From Deltaproteobacteria bacterium (lineage in GTDB: Bacteria; Bdellovibrionota_C; UBA2361; J135): 64,000 bases of DNA. The notes below the pieces were generated by a model. The model had not been told where the DNA came from and did no database searches. It saw only the letters and a program-made list of their open reading frames with translations. The stretch's first letter is position 1; every line of letters begins with the position of its first letter. This document shows, in pieces, positions 1 to 8,768 of the stretch. The DNA lies in the NCBI GenBank assembly GCA_020635175.1, contig JACKAH010000002.1:118582-182581 (forward strand). Reading direction: 5' to 3'. The position numbers were made by a program, and so were the translations under genes.

Positions 1-582
1 TATGCTGGAGATTATGCAAAATATTTTGAAGATGATTTTCCCTATGTGCTTTATATAGGTAGAAAAGAAACAGGAAAAAATGTTCACCTCTTAATTGATA
101 ACTTCATTGCCTATAAAGAACAGCAAAATGCGAATCCAGATCTAAAACTAGTGATTGCTGGCGGAGGAGATTTTAGTGATCTTTTTCGAGATGCTGCGCT
201 TACACGTGATGATGTCATTGATATTGGCTACATCTCGGAGGAGCAAAAGAGGTCATTAATGCAGCATGCCCTTTACTTCTGTCAGCCTTCAACCAATGAG
301 TCATTTTCTATTGTCATTATGGAAGCATGGCTTCTTGGAACTCCTGTCGTAGTTTCTGGAAAGTGTACTGTTACGAGGCATCATGTTGTCGAATCTAATG
401 GAGGACTATATTTTTCTAACGTAGATGATTTTATTGGGATAACTGAAGCTTTCCTAAACGACGAAGAGATGAGGCAGGAATTAGCTCATTCTGGACAGAA
501 TTATATTCACACAAGATATAATTGGGATGCGGTGCTTTCTCGTTTTGATCAAGTTTTAAATTCTATCTTTCCAGTTCAATGA
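1..582 (+). CDS. Glycosyltransferase family 4 (GT-B), C-terminal part, 5' truncated
   Basis: The frame is open from the first base, so the N-terminal domain lies outside the window; about 193 residues are present. They match the C-terminal nucleotide-sugar-binding half of group 1 (GT4) transferases: a YIGR strand followed by GKN at the start of the domain, and the E-x7-E signature within NESFSIVIMEAW, followed by GTPVVVSG. Such enzymes move a sugar from a nucleotide donor to a lipid or glycan acceptor on the cytoplasmic face. The donor and acceptor cannot be told from this part. The stop overlaps the ligA start by four bases (ATGA), so the two genes are probably translationally coupled. Confidence 0.85.
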   Translation, partial: YAGDYAKYFEDDFPYVLYIGRKETGKNVHLLIDNFIAYKEQQNANPDLKLVIAGGGDFSDLFRDAALTRDDVIDIGYISEEQKRSLMQHALYFCQPSTNESFSIVIMEAWLLGTPVVVSGKCTVTRHHVVESNGGLYFSNVDDFIGITEAFLNDEEMRQELAHSGQNYIHTRYNWDAVLSRFDQVLNSIFPVQ

Positions 583-2591
583 AAGAAACAGGCGCTAGAA
601 TAAAGCAGTTATGTGAATTGCTAAACCAACATTCTTATCGTTATTACGTATTGGATGATCCAATTATTAGTGACGCTGAGTATGACAAGCTATTTAGAGA
701 GCTTGAGCAGTTAGAAAATAAGTATCCAGAGCTGAAGCAAAGTGATTCTCCTACGCAACGTGTTGGTTCGATGCCCCTTGAGCATTTTACAAGCTTTAAG
801 CATGAAGTTCCGATGCTATCTCTCTCCAATGCTATGAATGAAGATGAGATAGAAACATTTGATCAGCAGGTTTTAAAAAATCTAGAGGCCAATTCAGGTG
901 AGATATTATATTCGGTTGAGGATAAATTCGATGGAGTGGCTGTCTCACTTAGATACGAAGAGGGAAAATTCATTCGTGGATTGACTCGTGGGGATGGGTT
1001 TACTGGAGAAGATATCACTCAAAACCTTAAAACAATACATGCAATACCTTTAAGTTTGGCTATTAATGCCGTTGAACAGATTCCAAATGTTGTAGAGATC
1101 AGAGGTGAAGTATTATTTCCCATAGAGAAATTCGATAAATTAAATGAAGATCGAGTAAAGTCAGGGCAGCCACCTTTTGCCAATCCTCGTAATGCAGCAT
1201 CAGGTTCCTTGCGCCAACTTGATTCTCAGATTACTGCTCAGCGACCGCTTACTTTTTTTGCTTATGGTTTTGGTGTTCTTGAAGGTGTTCAATTTGAATC
1301 CCACTTTGATTCCCTCCATCAGGCTAAAGCTTGGGGATTTAAGGTCTCTCCTACCTTAAGTCGTGCACGTGGTGTGTCTGAACTGCTAGCTCTTTATCGA
1401 AAAGCAGAAGCAAATCGAGAGAACTTGCCATATGAAGTTGACGGGCTAGTTATAAAAGTTGACTCGCTGCAATTACAAGAGACTCTGGGGTTTCGTCAAA
1501 GATCTCCTAGATGGGCCATTGCTGCAAAGTTTGCACCGGTTGAGGAGATAACCAAACTGCTCGATATTCAGCTTCAAGTTGGTCGTACCGGCGCAGTTAC
1601 TCCTGTTGCAGTGTTAGAGCCTAAACGGGTAGGTGGTGTAGTTGTTTCCAGAGCGACGCTACATAATGAAGACGAGATAAAGCGAAAGGGTGTGCTCATT
1701 GGTGACCAAGTTGTCATCCGTCGCCAGGGAGATGTCATACCAGCTGTGGTAGCGCCAATAGTTAGCGCTCGGAACGGAACTGAACAAGAGTTCGTTTTTC
1801 CGCAGACATGTCCCGTTTGTCAATCTGATTTAGATAAACCTGAAGGGGAGGCAGTAGCAAGATGTCCGAATCCGTCCTGTCCTGCGAAAAGTCATCAGCG
1901 TATAACTCACTTCGTTTCACGTAATGCAGCAGACATAGATGGACTTGGAGAGAAGGTTGTTAATCTATTGCTTGAACAAGATTTAATTCATGATATCTCT
2001 GATCTTTATGGGTTGACGACCGACAGGCTAGAAAACTTGCCAGGGATGGGGGAGCTTTCAGCAAAAAATTTAATTGAAGCGATTGATAAGAGTAAGAAGA
2101 TTAGTTTTGATAAATTTCTCTATGCGCTTGGTATTAGGCATGTAGGTGAAAGAACCGCTAAGATTCTTGCTCAGCAGTTTTCTGACGTGAATGAGCTAAG
2201 ATCTGTTACAGAAGAGCAGTTGTTAAAGATAGATGAAATCGGACCAGAGACAGCTAAGGCCGTAAGTAAGTTTTTTAGAGATCCAGAAGAGTTGCTTGTA
2301 ATAGAACGTCTGCTGAATTTTGGCATAGAGATTACTCCATTAGAAAAGCCTACGGATACAAAATTAGCTGGGAAGATCTTCGTTTTAACAGGCACTCTTG
2401 AGAAGATGACTCGAGAAGGAGCTAAAGAAAAGATTGAGTCTTTGGCAGGGAAGGTTTCGAGCTCCGTAAGTAAAAAAACTGACTATCTTGTTGCTGGTGA
2501 AGCCGCAGGCTCAAAGTTAGTTAAAGCTCAGGCGCTTGGAGTAAAGATCCTTAGTGAGGATGATTTTCTGAGCTTACTTGAAGAACAATAA
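579..2591 (+). CDS. ligA: NAD+-dependent DNA ligase LigA
   Basis: This enzyme seals nicks in replication and repair using NAD+. At 670 residues it has the normal family length. The domains are in the usual order: Ia domain (SYRYYVLDDPIISDAEYD), adenylation domain with the AMP-accepting lysine in KFDG (K116), OB fold with VGRTGAVTPVA, a four-Cys zinc finger near residues 411-434 (CPVC then CPNPSC), helix-hairpin-helix repeats (LPGMG, IDEIGPETA) and a C-terminal BRCT domain from about 595 (FVLTGTL, DYLVAG). No key motif is missing. The start overlaps the glycosyltransferase stop. gltX follows after 38 bases on the same strand. Confidence 0.97.
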   Translation: MKETGARIKQLCELLNQHSYRYYVLDDPIISDAEYDKLFRELEQLENKYPELKQSDSPTQRVGSMPLEHFTSFKHEVPMLSLSNAMNEDEIETFDQQVLKNLEANSGEILYSVEDKFDGVAVSLRYEEGKFIRGLTRGDGFTGEDITQNLKTIHAIPLSLAINAVEQIPNVVEIRGEVLFPIEKFDKLNEDRVKSGQPPFANPRNAASGSLRQLDSQITAQRPLTFFAYGFGVLEGVQFESHFDSLHQAKAWGFKVSPTLSRARGVSELLALYRKAEANRENLPYEVDGLVIKVDSLQLQETLGFRQRSPRWAIAAKFAPVEEITKLLDIQLQVGRTGAVTPVAVLEPKRVGGVVVSRATLHNEDEIKRKGVLIGDQVVIRRQGDVIPAVVAPIVSARNGTEQEFVFPQTCPVCQSDLDKPEGEAVARCPNPSCPAKSHQRITHFVSRNAADIDGLGEKVVNLLLEQDLIHDISDLYGLTTDRLENLPGMGELSAKNLIEAIDKSKKISFDKFLYALGIRHVGERTAKILAQQFSDVNELRSVTEEQLLKIDEIGPETAKAVSKFFRDPEELLVIERLLNFGIEITPLEKPTDTKLAGKIFVLTGTLEKMTREGAKEKIESLAGKVSSSVSKKTDYLVAGEAAGSKLVKAQALGVKILSEDDFLSLLEEQ

Positions 2592-2629
2592 ATAGGATTA
2601 TATAGTTCCCCCAATAAATGGATTACTAA

Positions 2630-4117
2630 ATGAAAGAGATAAGAACAAGATTTGCACCAAGTCCTACTGGATTCCTTCATGTTGGAGGAGTTCGGACAAA
2701 TTTCTATGCCTGGCTATTAGCTCGACACCATGGTGGTAAGTTTATTCTTCGTATTGAAGATACAGACAGAGAGCGATTTGTGCCTGGCGCAATTAAAGCG
2801 ATTTTAGATGATCTTAAGTGGTTAGGCCTTGATATAGATGAAGGGCCTTCGACTGAAGAATTGAAACTTTGTGACGAAGGGTTTGACGGAGATGAGGGAG
2901 TCGGTGGAGAGTTAGGTCCTTATGTTCAAAGCCAGAGGTTGCACTTATACCGAGAGGTCGCAGATAAATTAATTGAAAGTGGACATGCTTATCGATGCGA
3001 TTGCACCGCCGAGATGCTTCAAAAAGAGCGCGAAGAGCAGATGGCTCGTCGTGAATCACCTGGGTATAGCGGATACTGTCGTAGTAGAAATGTATCTGCA
3101 GATACAAAACATGTTGTCAGGATAAAGATACCTGAGCGTGAATCTATGACTATAGATGATGCAGTAAAGGGCAAGATAACATGGGAAAAGCTCTCTTTGA
3201 GAGATACAGTTATACTTAAAAGTGACGGTTATCCAACCTATCACTTAGCAGTTGTTGTAGATGATCATCACATGAAAATCTCACATGTCATGCGTGGCGA
3301 AGAGTGGATTTCAACAACACCGGTTCATGTGCTTTTATATCGTGCTCTTGGTTGGGAAATGCCTATATTCTGCCATCTTCCAAGCGTATTAGGTCAGGAT
3401 GGTAAAAAACTTTCTAAACGTCACGGTGCAACTCAGGTTGGAGCTTTTAAAGACGATGGATATTTGCCAGAGGCTCTTTTGAATTTTCTCTTGCTTATTG
3501 GTTGGAACCCCGGAGATGGAGAAGAGCAAGAGATATTTTCTAGAGAAGAGATGATCGAGAGATTTAATCTAGAGAATATAAACACAGCGAGTGGTGTATT
3601 TGCATATGATAAATTGAATTGGATGAACGGCGTTTATATTCGAAACCTAAGCGCAGATCAGTTCAAGGAACGGGTTTTGCCTTTCTGTAAGAAGGCTGGT
3701 TTAGAGCTGGAAGATTCAAAATTATCTGAAATATTGCCGCACGTTCAGGAGAGAACAAAGTTGCTGACAGAAGTTCCTGAGATGATCGAATTCTTGGCAG
3801 ATAAACCTCTGGAAAGAGAGCTCGATCAGATGTTGAAAAAAGATATGGATGCTGAGAAGGCAATTTCAATTTTAGAGCTTGCGTATAATGAGTTATCGGA
3901 GCTTTCAGATTTTTCTGCAGACAATATCGAAGCGGCAATTAAGAAAATTCCAGAAGTACTTGATCTAAAAATGGGGCCTGCATTTATTGTCGTCCGTATT
4001 GCGGTCACCGGTAAAAAAGCTACACCACCTCTTTTCACTTCAATTCAGACGTTAGGAAAAGACTTAACTTTAGCCCGCCTAAGGGAGACGGTTGAGATAT
4101 TAGCCAAAAAAAGTTAG
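2630..4117 (+). CDS. gltX: Glutamyl-tRNA synthetase
   Basis: This class I aminoacyl-tRNA synthetase charges tRNA-Glu. It has 495 residues. The ATP-binding HIGH-type motif is at residues 8-20 (FAPSPTGFLHVGG), and the KMSKS-type loop is KKLSKRHG near residue 260. The C-terminal half is helical, like the anticodon-binding domain. DNA around 2860-2920 encodes an acidic stretch (DEGFDGDEG) that looks like a lineage-specific insertion in the Rossmann region. Whether it is discriminating (GltX1) or non-discriminating cannot be read here, and no glutaminyl-tRNA synthetase is in the window. Confidence 0.96.
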   Translation: MKEIRTRFAPSPTGFLHVGGVRTNFYAWLLARHHGGKFILRIEDTDRERFVPGAIKAILDDLKWLGLDIDEGPSTEELKLCDEGFDGDEGVGGELGPYVQSQRLHLYREVADKLIESGHAYRCDCTAEMLQKEREEQMARRESPGYSGYCRSRNVSADTKHVVRIKIPERESMTIDDAVKGKITWEKLSLRDTVILKSDGYPTYHLAVVVDDHHMKISHVMRGEEWISTTPVHVLLYRALGWEMPIFCHLPSVLGQDGKKLSKRHGATQVGAFKDDGYLPEALLNFLLLIGWNPGDGEEQEIFSREEMIERFNLENINTASGVFAYDKLNWMNGVYIRNLSADQFKERVLPFCKKAGLELEDSKLSEILPHVQERTKLLTEVPEMIEFLADKPLERELDQMLKKDMDAEKAISILELAYNELSELSDFSADNIEAAIKKIPEVLDLKMGPAFIVVRIAVTGKKATPPLFTSIQTLGKDLTLARLRETVEILAKKS

Positions 4118-4225
4118 TACTTTTAACCGAAAAAGGAGAGCGCTCGTTCATTAAGTTGAGCCGAGATTATTACGATTTAAATGGTAGCGCTATTATAAGG
4201 GGTTGCCGCAATTCTTCGGGTTTTC

Positions 4226-4870
4226 ATGAGTAAATCGAATTTTAGCCATATTTTTACGATCGTCGATAACATGGTTGATGCAGCTATAACTGACATCGAA
4301 GCCGATGGTGAGCAGATATCATGTCGTAAAGGTTGTATGCACTGCTGTTATCTACTCGTTGAGATCTCATGGGAGGAAGCCTCTGAGCTTGCAAATTGGA
4401 TAGTAGGACAGCCGGAGGCGTCGAGGAATCGATTGATTGGTTCTATAAAAGAGTCTGCCGCAGATGCTAAAGAGTTCTTTTTAAGTGATCCTAAGACCGC
4501 ACATTATCTAGAAGGGTGGGCTGAGGATGAAGATCTTCCTGAAGAGATTTATGACAGATATTTTCAGGAAAAAGCTAGACCATGTCCGTTTTTGAGCTTT
4601 GGAAAATGTGAAGCCTATGTAGCTAGGCCAACCCCATGTCGTCTTCATATGGTTAGCTCTGAGCCTTCAATCTGCTCGCGTGAGGTTGAAGATGATGAGG
4701 ATTACAATATTCCTGATAGAGTTGACGAGCTTAGAGAGGAGGTAGGTCCTGTAATTTCAGCTATGTGTAAAGATGGAAGATGGGGGCTTTTATCTCTGCT
4801 GGTACAGGAGGCATTAGTTGAAAAAGGTCTTTTAAAGCAAGATCTTGGCTCAGTTAAGGCTGTATCTTAG
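4226..4870 (+). CDS. YkgJ-family cysteine-cluster protein
   Basis: The protein has 214 residues. The family signature is a dense N-terminal Cys cluster, C33-x3-C37-x2-C40-C41, with further Cys in RPCPFLSFGKC, TPCRLHM and a later C-S-R motif. The family (PF03692) is thought to bind zinc or an iron-sulfur cluster. Its cellular role is not established; some members are linked to flagellin methylation or metal handling, but nothing nearby supports either. It sits between gltX and rpsO on the same strand, with a 108-base gap before it and a promoter-like sequence just after it. Confidence 0.85.
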   Translation: MSKSNFSHIFTIVDNMVDAAITDIEADGEQISCRKGCMHCCYLLVEISWEEASELANWIVGQPEASRNRLIGSIKESAADAKEFFLSDPKTAHYLEGWAEDEDLPEEIYDRYFQEKARPCPFLSFGKCEAYVARPTPCRLHMVSSEPSICSREVEDDEDYNIPDRVDELREEVGPVISAMCKDGRWGLLSLLVQEALVEKGLLKQDLGSVKAVS

Positions 4871-4881
4871 AGTAGAACTTA

Positions 4882-4910
4882 TTGACATAACTGCCTGATC
4901 CTGTTAACTT
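4882..4910 (+). promoter_or_regulatory. Candidate sigma-70 promoter for rpsO-pnp
   Basis: A perfect -35 hexamer TTGACA lies at 4882-4887, and TAACTT (3 of 6 matches to the -10 consensus) at 4905-4910, with a 17-base spacer. It starts 12 bases after the YkgJ stop and would give an rpsO leader of about 170 bases containing the hairpin described next. The -10 is weak, so this is a suggestion from spacing and the -35. Confidence 0.5.
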
Positions 4911-4959
4911 CTCGCGATATCACGGTAAGTGCTTTACTGGGGTGGCTTGAGTTTGGAGT

Positions 4960-5003
4960 AACGATGCAATTGCTTTTTTTTCATTAAGAGAAATTGCATC
5001 GTT
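4960..5003 (+). promoter_or_regulatory. 12-bp leader hairpin upstream of rpsO
   Basis: AACGATGCAATT (4960-4971) is repeated as its exact reverse complement at 4992-5003, with a 20-base loop containing a run of eight T residues. It lies in the rpsO leader. In E. coli, S15 represses its own mRNA by binding a leader structure; this element could play such a part or act as an attenuator. The T run sits in the loop rather than after the stem, so a simple terminator is less likely. Function is inferred from position only. Confidence 0.5.
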
Positions 5004-5089
5004 TCTTCCATCGACTTATAGCCAACTCGTGCTCTTATCAAAATATTAACCACGAAATTGGAGCATTAAGAATTAGTTAAGGAAGTTTT

Positions 5090-5362
5090 ATGGATTCGAT
5101 TGAGTCTGCGACAAAATCAGAGATTATTGAAAAGTTTCGTATCAACGAGAAAGATTGTGGTTCATCTGAAGTTCAGATCGCGCTTCTGACTCAAAGAATT
5201 AGCCAGCTTACTAAGCACTTTGCTAAACATAGCAAAGATGATCATTCTAGACGTGGAATGTTGGCATTAATTAATAGAAGAAAAAAACTTCTTCAGTACT
5301 TACGAACTGAAAATTTAGATCGTTATAAAAATACGATTACTGCTTTAGGGCTTCGTAAGTAA
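5090..5362 (+). CDS. rpsO: 30S ribosomal protein S15
   Basis: The 90-residue product has the normal S15 length. Characteristic segments are GSSEVQIALLTQRI, LTKHFAKHSKDDHSRRGML and RRKKLLQYL, which hold the 16S rRNA- and S18/S6-platform-contacting residues. It is a primary binder of the central domain of 16S rRNA. It is followed 56 bases later by pnp, the widely conserved rpsO-pnp arrangement. Confidence 0.98.
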   Translation: MDSIESATKSEIIEKFRINEKDCGSSEVQIALLTQRISQLTKHFAKHSKDDHSRRGMLALINRRKKLLQYLRTENLDRYKNTITALGLRK

Positions 5363-5386
5363 CACTTACTATTTCTTTAATTTGTG

Positions 5387-5412
5387 CTCCTCGATTTTAA
5401 TTAAATGAGGAG
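5387..5412 (+). promoter_or_regulatory. Hairpin sequestering the pnp ribosome-binding site
   Basis: CTCCTC at 5387-5392 is complementary to GAGGAG at 5407-5412, extended by a G-T pair. GAGGAG is the pnp Shine-Dalgarno, six bases before the ATG at 5419, so the folded form would hide it. In E. coli, pnp is autoregulated through a structured leader processed by RNase III and PNPase. The parallel here is inference, and the E. coli structure is not the same sequence. Confidence 0.5.
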
Positions 5413-5418
5413 ATACTC

Positions 5419-7509
5419 ATGCATATAGTAAAACGAGACTTTCACGGTCGTGAATTCTCTTTAGAGTCAGGAAAGGTTGCGAAGCAAGCCAATGGGTCAA
5501 TTATGGCTCGTATGGGTGATACTACTGTATTGATAACGGTAGGTATGGGCGATGAAAAAGACGCCGATTTCTTTCCACTCTCATGTGACTACATAGAAAA
5601 GACTTATGCTGCTGGAAAAATTCCAGGAGGATATTTTAAGCGTGAAGGTAAGCTTAGTGAGCACGAAACACTAACCTCACGTATTATTGATAGACCTATT
5701 CGACCATTATTCCCAGAAGGTATGCGTCGTGAAGTTCAGGTAATTGCAACCGTTCTTTCAGCAGATGCTAATAACGAGCCGGATGTAGTTGCACTTTGTG
5801 GTGCTTCAGCAGCTCTGACTGTTTCTGATATTCCATTCGAAGGACCTGTTGCAGGTGTCAGGGTTGGTCGAGTTAACGGAAAGCTCATCATAAATCCAAG
5901 CTTAGAGGAACGTGAGCAATCTGATATGAATTTCTTTGTGGCTGGATCACGAGACGCCATTGTTATGGTTGAAGGTGGAGCCAAGGAAGTTTCGGAAGAT
6001 GAAGTTTTAGAAGCGCTCTACTATGCGCATTCTGAGATGCAAGCTTTGATTGATATGCAATCAGAACTTGGTGGTCAGTGTGGGCTTGCTAAAGTTGAGA
6101 TCAAAGTTCCTCAGATTGCGCCTGAAGTATTAGAGAAAGTTCAACAGTTTTGTGCTGGTAAAATAGAAGCAGCCATGACTATTCAAGTTAAGCATGAGCG
6201 CAAAGAGGCGTTATCTAAGCTTAAAGAAGAGATGCTTGAGGCTTTAGTTAATCCTGAAGATGAAGAAGCAGATTCTAAAACTGCTGAGATAAAAGGAGCA
6301 TTTTCTGAGTATCACTACGATGCTGTTAGAAATTACATGCTTAAAAATAAGATTAGGATTGATGGAAGAGATTCAAAAACTGTAAGAAAGATTGATATCG
6401 AGACGACGCTTTTACCGCGAGCTCATGGGTCTGCTCTCTTTACACGTGGAGAAACTCAAGCGATTGTTGTTGCTACTCTAGGCACTGCAACAGAAGCTCA
6501 GCGAATCGATAGCTTGCTTGGAGAAGAAGAGAAACACTTCATGCTTCATTATAACTTTCCTCCATTTAGTGTCGGTGAGGTTCGATTTCTCAGAGGTCCA
6601 GGCCGTAGAGAGATTGGACATGGTGCTTTAGCTGAAAGAGCTATTCGTGCAGTTGTGCCTAGTGCTGATGAATTTCCTTATGTAATTCGAGTTGTTTCTG
6701 AGATTACAGAAAGCAATGGTTCTAGCTCTATGGCTTCAGTTTGCGGAGCAAGTTTGTCGCTGATGGACGCAGGAGTTCCGATAAAGGCACCAGTAGCTGG
6801 TGTTGCTATGGGGCTTATTGAGAGTGGTAGCGATTATATGATCTTAACAGATATCCTTGGAGACGAGGATCATCTTGGTGATATGGACTTCAAAGTTTGT
6901 GGAACTGAAAAAGGTATCACCGCACTTCAGATGGACATTAAGATTAAGGGGCTTAAGAAAGAGATCATGGTTGAGGCCATGAACCAAGCTCGTGAGGGAA
7001 GGCTTCATATCTTAGAGAAAATGAATGAGGTTATCTCTAAGTCTCGAACAGAGTTGAGTGAGTTTGCTCCGAGAGTCACTACTTTTAAAATCAGCACCGA
7101 TAAAATTCGCGATCTGATTGGGCCAGGTGGTAAGACTATTAGGTCAATTACTGAATCTTTTGGAGTTAAGATTGAAGTTCAAGATGATGGAACAGTAAGC
7201 CTGTTTAGCTCTGATCGTGATAAGACCGAAGAGGCTTTGAAAGTAATTAAGGCTCTGACTGAAGAAGCTGAGGTAGGTAAGATTTACACCGGAGTTGTGA
7301 AGAAAATAACTGACTTTGGTGCTTTTGTTGAGATTCTGCCAGGGACTTCAGGTCTGCTCCATATCTCTCAGATTAGTGATGATAGAGTGGAAGAGGTTAC
7401 CGATGTGCTAAGCGAAGGTGAACAAGTGCCAGTTAAGGTGCTTGAAGTAGATAGGCAAGGTAAGATTCGCTTGTCTCGTAAAGAAGCCTTGGAAGAATTA
7501 GCGCATTAG
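5419..7509 (+). CDS. pnp: Polyribonucleotide nucleotidyltransferase (PNPase)
   Basis: This trimeric phosphorolytic 3'-5' exoribonuclease acts in mRNA turnover. It has 696 residues with the standard layout: first RNase PH domain (residues about 10-215), helical linker, second and catalytic RNase PH domain (about 310-540, with FFSVGEVRFLRGPGRREIGHG-like segments), KH domain from about 555 with the GPGG loop in DLIGPGGKTI, and an S1 domain from about 622 (VKKITDFGAFVEILPG, GLLHISQI). It is complete. It has a strong GAGGAG ribosome-binding site that may be held in a hairpin. Confidence 0.98.
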   Translation: MHIVKRDFHGREFSLESGKVAKQANGSIMARMGDTTVLITVGMGDEKDADFFPLSCDYIEKTYAAGKIPGGYFKREGKLSEHETLTSRIIDRPIRPLFPEGMRREVQVIATVLSADANNEPDVVALCGASAALTVSDIPFEGPVAGVRVGRVNGKLIINPSLEEREQSDMNFFVAGSRDAIVMVEGGAKEVSEDEVLEALYYAHSEMQALIDMQSELGGQCGLAKVEIKVPQIAPEVLEKVQQFCAGKIEAAMTIQVKHERKEALSKLKEEMLEALVNPEDEEADSKTAEIKGAFSEYHYDAVRNYMLKNKIRIDGRDSKTVRKIDIETTLLPRAHGSALFTRGETQAIVVATLGTATEAQRIDSLLGEEEKHFMLHYNFPPFSVGEVRFLRGPGRREIGHGALAERAIRAVVPSADEFPYVIRVVSEITESNGSSSMASVCGASLSLMDAGVPIKAPVAGVAMGLIESGSDYMILTDILGDEDHLGDMDFKVCGTEKGITALQMDIKIKGLKKEIMVEAMNQAREGRLHILEKMNEVISKSRTELSEFAPRVTTFKISTDKIRDLIGPGGKTIRSITESFGVKIEVQDDGTVSLFSSDRDKTEEALKVIKALTEEAEVGKIYTGVVKKITDFGAFVEILPGTSGLLHISQISDDRVEEVTDVLSEGEQVPVKVLEVDRQGKIRLSRKEALEELAH

Positions 7510-7534
7510 AAAGCGTCTCATATCTCAAGATAAT

Positions 7535-7562
7535 GGTGACTGGGCATCTCTGCCTAGTCACC
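7535..7562. terminator. Hairpin between convergent pnp and cystathionine lyase gene
   Basis: GGTGACTGGGC (7535-7545) pairs with GCCTAGTCACC (7552-7562) through 11 positions, including one G-T pair, around a 6-base loop. It sits in the 80-base gap between convergent genes. There is no clear T run on either side, so it may be an mRNA 3'-end stabiliser or a weak bidirectional terminator. Confidence 0.55.
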
Positions 7563-7589
7563 TTAGACAGTCAAAATCTCAATCTTCTG

Positions 7590-8741
7590 TTAGGCAAGGG
7601 CTTGCGATAAGTCCTGAATCAGATCATCAACATCTTCAATTCCAACAGAAAGCCGAATGAGGCCATCAGCAATTCCGAGTGCTTCACGCTGAGCTTTTGG
7701 TATGGTTGCGTGAGTCATGATCGCAGGATGTTCAATTAGCGATTCAACTCCCCCTAAGGATTCAGCACATGAAAAGATTTTAACTTTTTCTAGGACAGAT
7801 TTTGCTTTAGGCAAACCGCCTCTAACAATCATACTTATCATTCCACCAAAATCCTTCATCTGCTCTTTAGCTAAGCCATGTTGAGGGAAGCTTTCAAGGC
7901 CAGGATATATGGCTTTCTCGACCTCTGAATGACCTTCTAGAAAACTTGCAATCTGACGTGCGTTTTCGCAGTGCTGTTTCATTCGTACATGCAGTGTTTT
8001 TGTTGAGCGCAGGAGTAAAAAACAATCCCAAGGTGCAGGCACAGCACCAACAGCATTTTGAATATAGTGAAGTTTGTCAGCTAGTTCACTAGAGTTTGTT
8101 ACTAAAACTCCTCCAACAACATCTGAGTGGCCACCAATATACTTTGTGCTTGAATGTGAAACGATATCAGCTCCTAGGGCTAATGGTGTCTGAAGGTAAG
8201 GAGTTGCAAAGGTGTTATCTACAGCCAGCAGCGCGCCATGTTTTTTTGCTAATTCTGAAGCTAAGCCAATATCTATTAGCTTCAACATCGGGTTTGTGGG
8301 AGTTTCAAGCCAGACAAGCTTTGTTTGTTTATTAAAACCAGCCTCAAATGATGCTCTATCTGTCATATCGACCATTGTGTAGTTGATTCCGAGCTGCTTG
8401 TAGACCATTTCAAATAATCTAAATGTCCCACCGTACACGTCGTCACCCAGCACGACGTGATCTCCCGCACTTAGAAGGTGCAGCGTCGCATCGAGAGCGG
8501 CACAACCTGATGAGAAGGCTATTCCGTATGATCCACCTTCGAGCGAGGCTATGTTTGCTTCAAGAGCTGTGCGAGTTGGGTTGGCGCTTCTAGAGTAATC
8601 GTAGTTTTTTATAAACTTACCAGGGCTCGATTGAGCATATGTTGAAGTCTGGTAAACCGGTGTCATGATAGCACCAGTTGCGCTATCTGGGCTTTGTCCA
8701 GCATGAATTGCTCTAGTTCCAAATTTAGAATTTTCTTTCAT
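7590..8741 (-). CDS. PLP-dependent trans-sulfuration enzyme (cystathionine gamma-lyase/synthase type)
   Basis: This 383-residue Cys/Met metabolism PLP enzyme forms its Schiff base through K200 in SSTKYIGGHSD. Other family marks are YDYSRSANPTR (about 47-57), ETPTNP (146-151) and AVDNTFATP. Synthases, beta-lyases and gamma-lyases cannot be separated safely by eye. The gene lies 27 bases downstream of a cystathionine beta-synthase-like gene on the same strand, which favours gamma-lyase in reverse transsulfuration, splitting cystathionine to cysteine. Confidence 0.88.
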   Translation of the reverse strand: MKENSKFGTRAIHAGQSPDSATGAIMTPVYQTSTYAQSSPGKFIKNYDYSRSANPTRTALEANIASLEGGSYGIAFSSGCAALDATLHLLSAGDHVVLGDDVYGGTFRLFEMVYKQLGINYTMVDMTDRASFEAGFNKQTKLVWLETPTNPMLKLIDIGLASELAKKHGALLAVDNTFATPYLQTPLALGADIVSHSSTKYIGGHSDVVGGVLVTNSSELADKLHYIQNAVGAVPAPWDCFLLLRSTKTLHVRMKQHCENARQIASFLEGHSEVEKAIYPGLESFPQHGLAKEQMKDFGGMISMIVRGGLPKAKSVLEKVKIFSCAESLGGVESLIEHPAIMTHATIPKAQREALGIADGLIRLSVGIEDVDDLIQDLSQALA

Positions 8742-8768
8742 AGTTAGTGCTTTGCAAACGGTTAAAAA

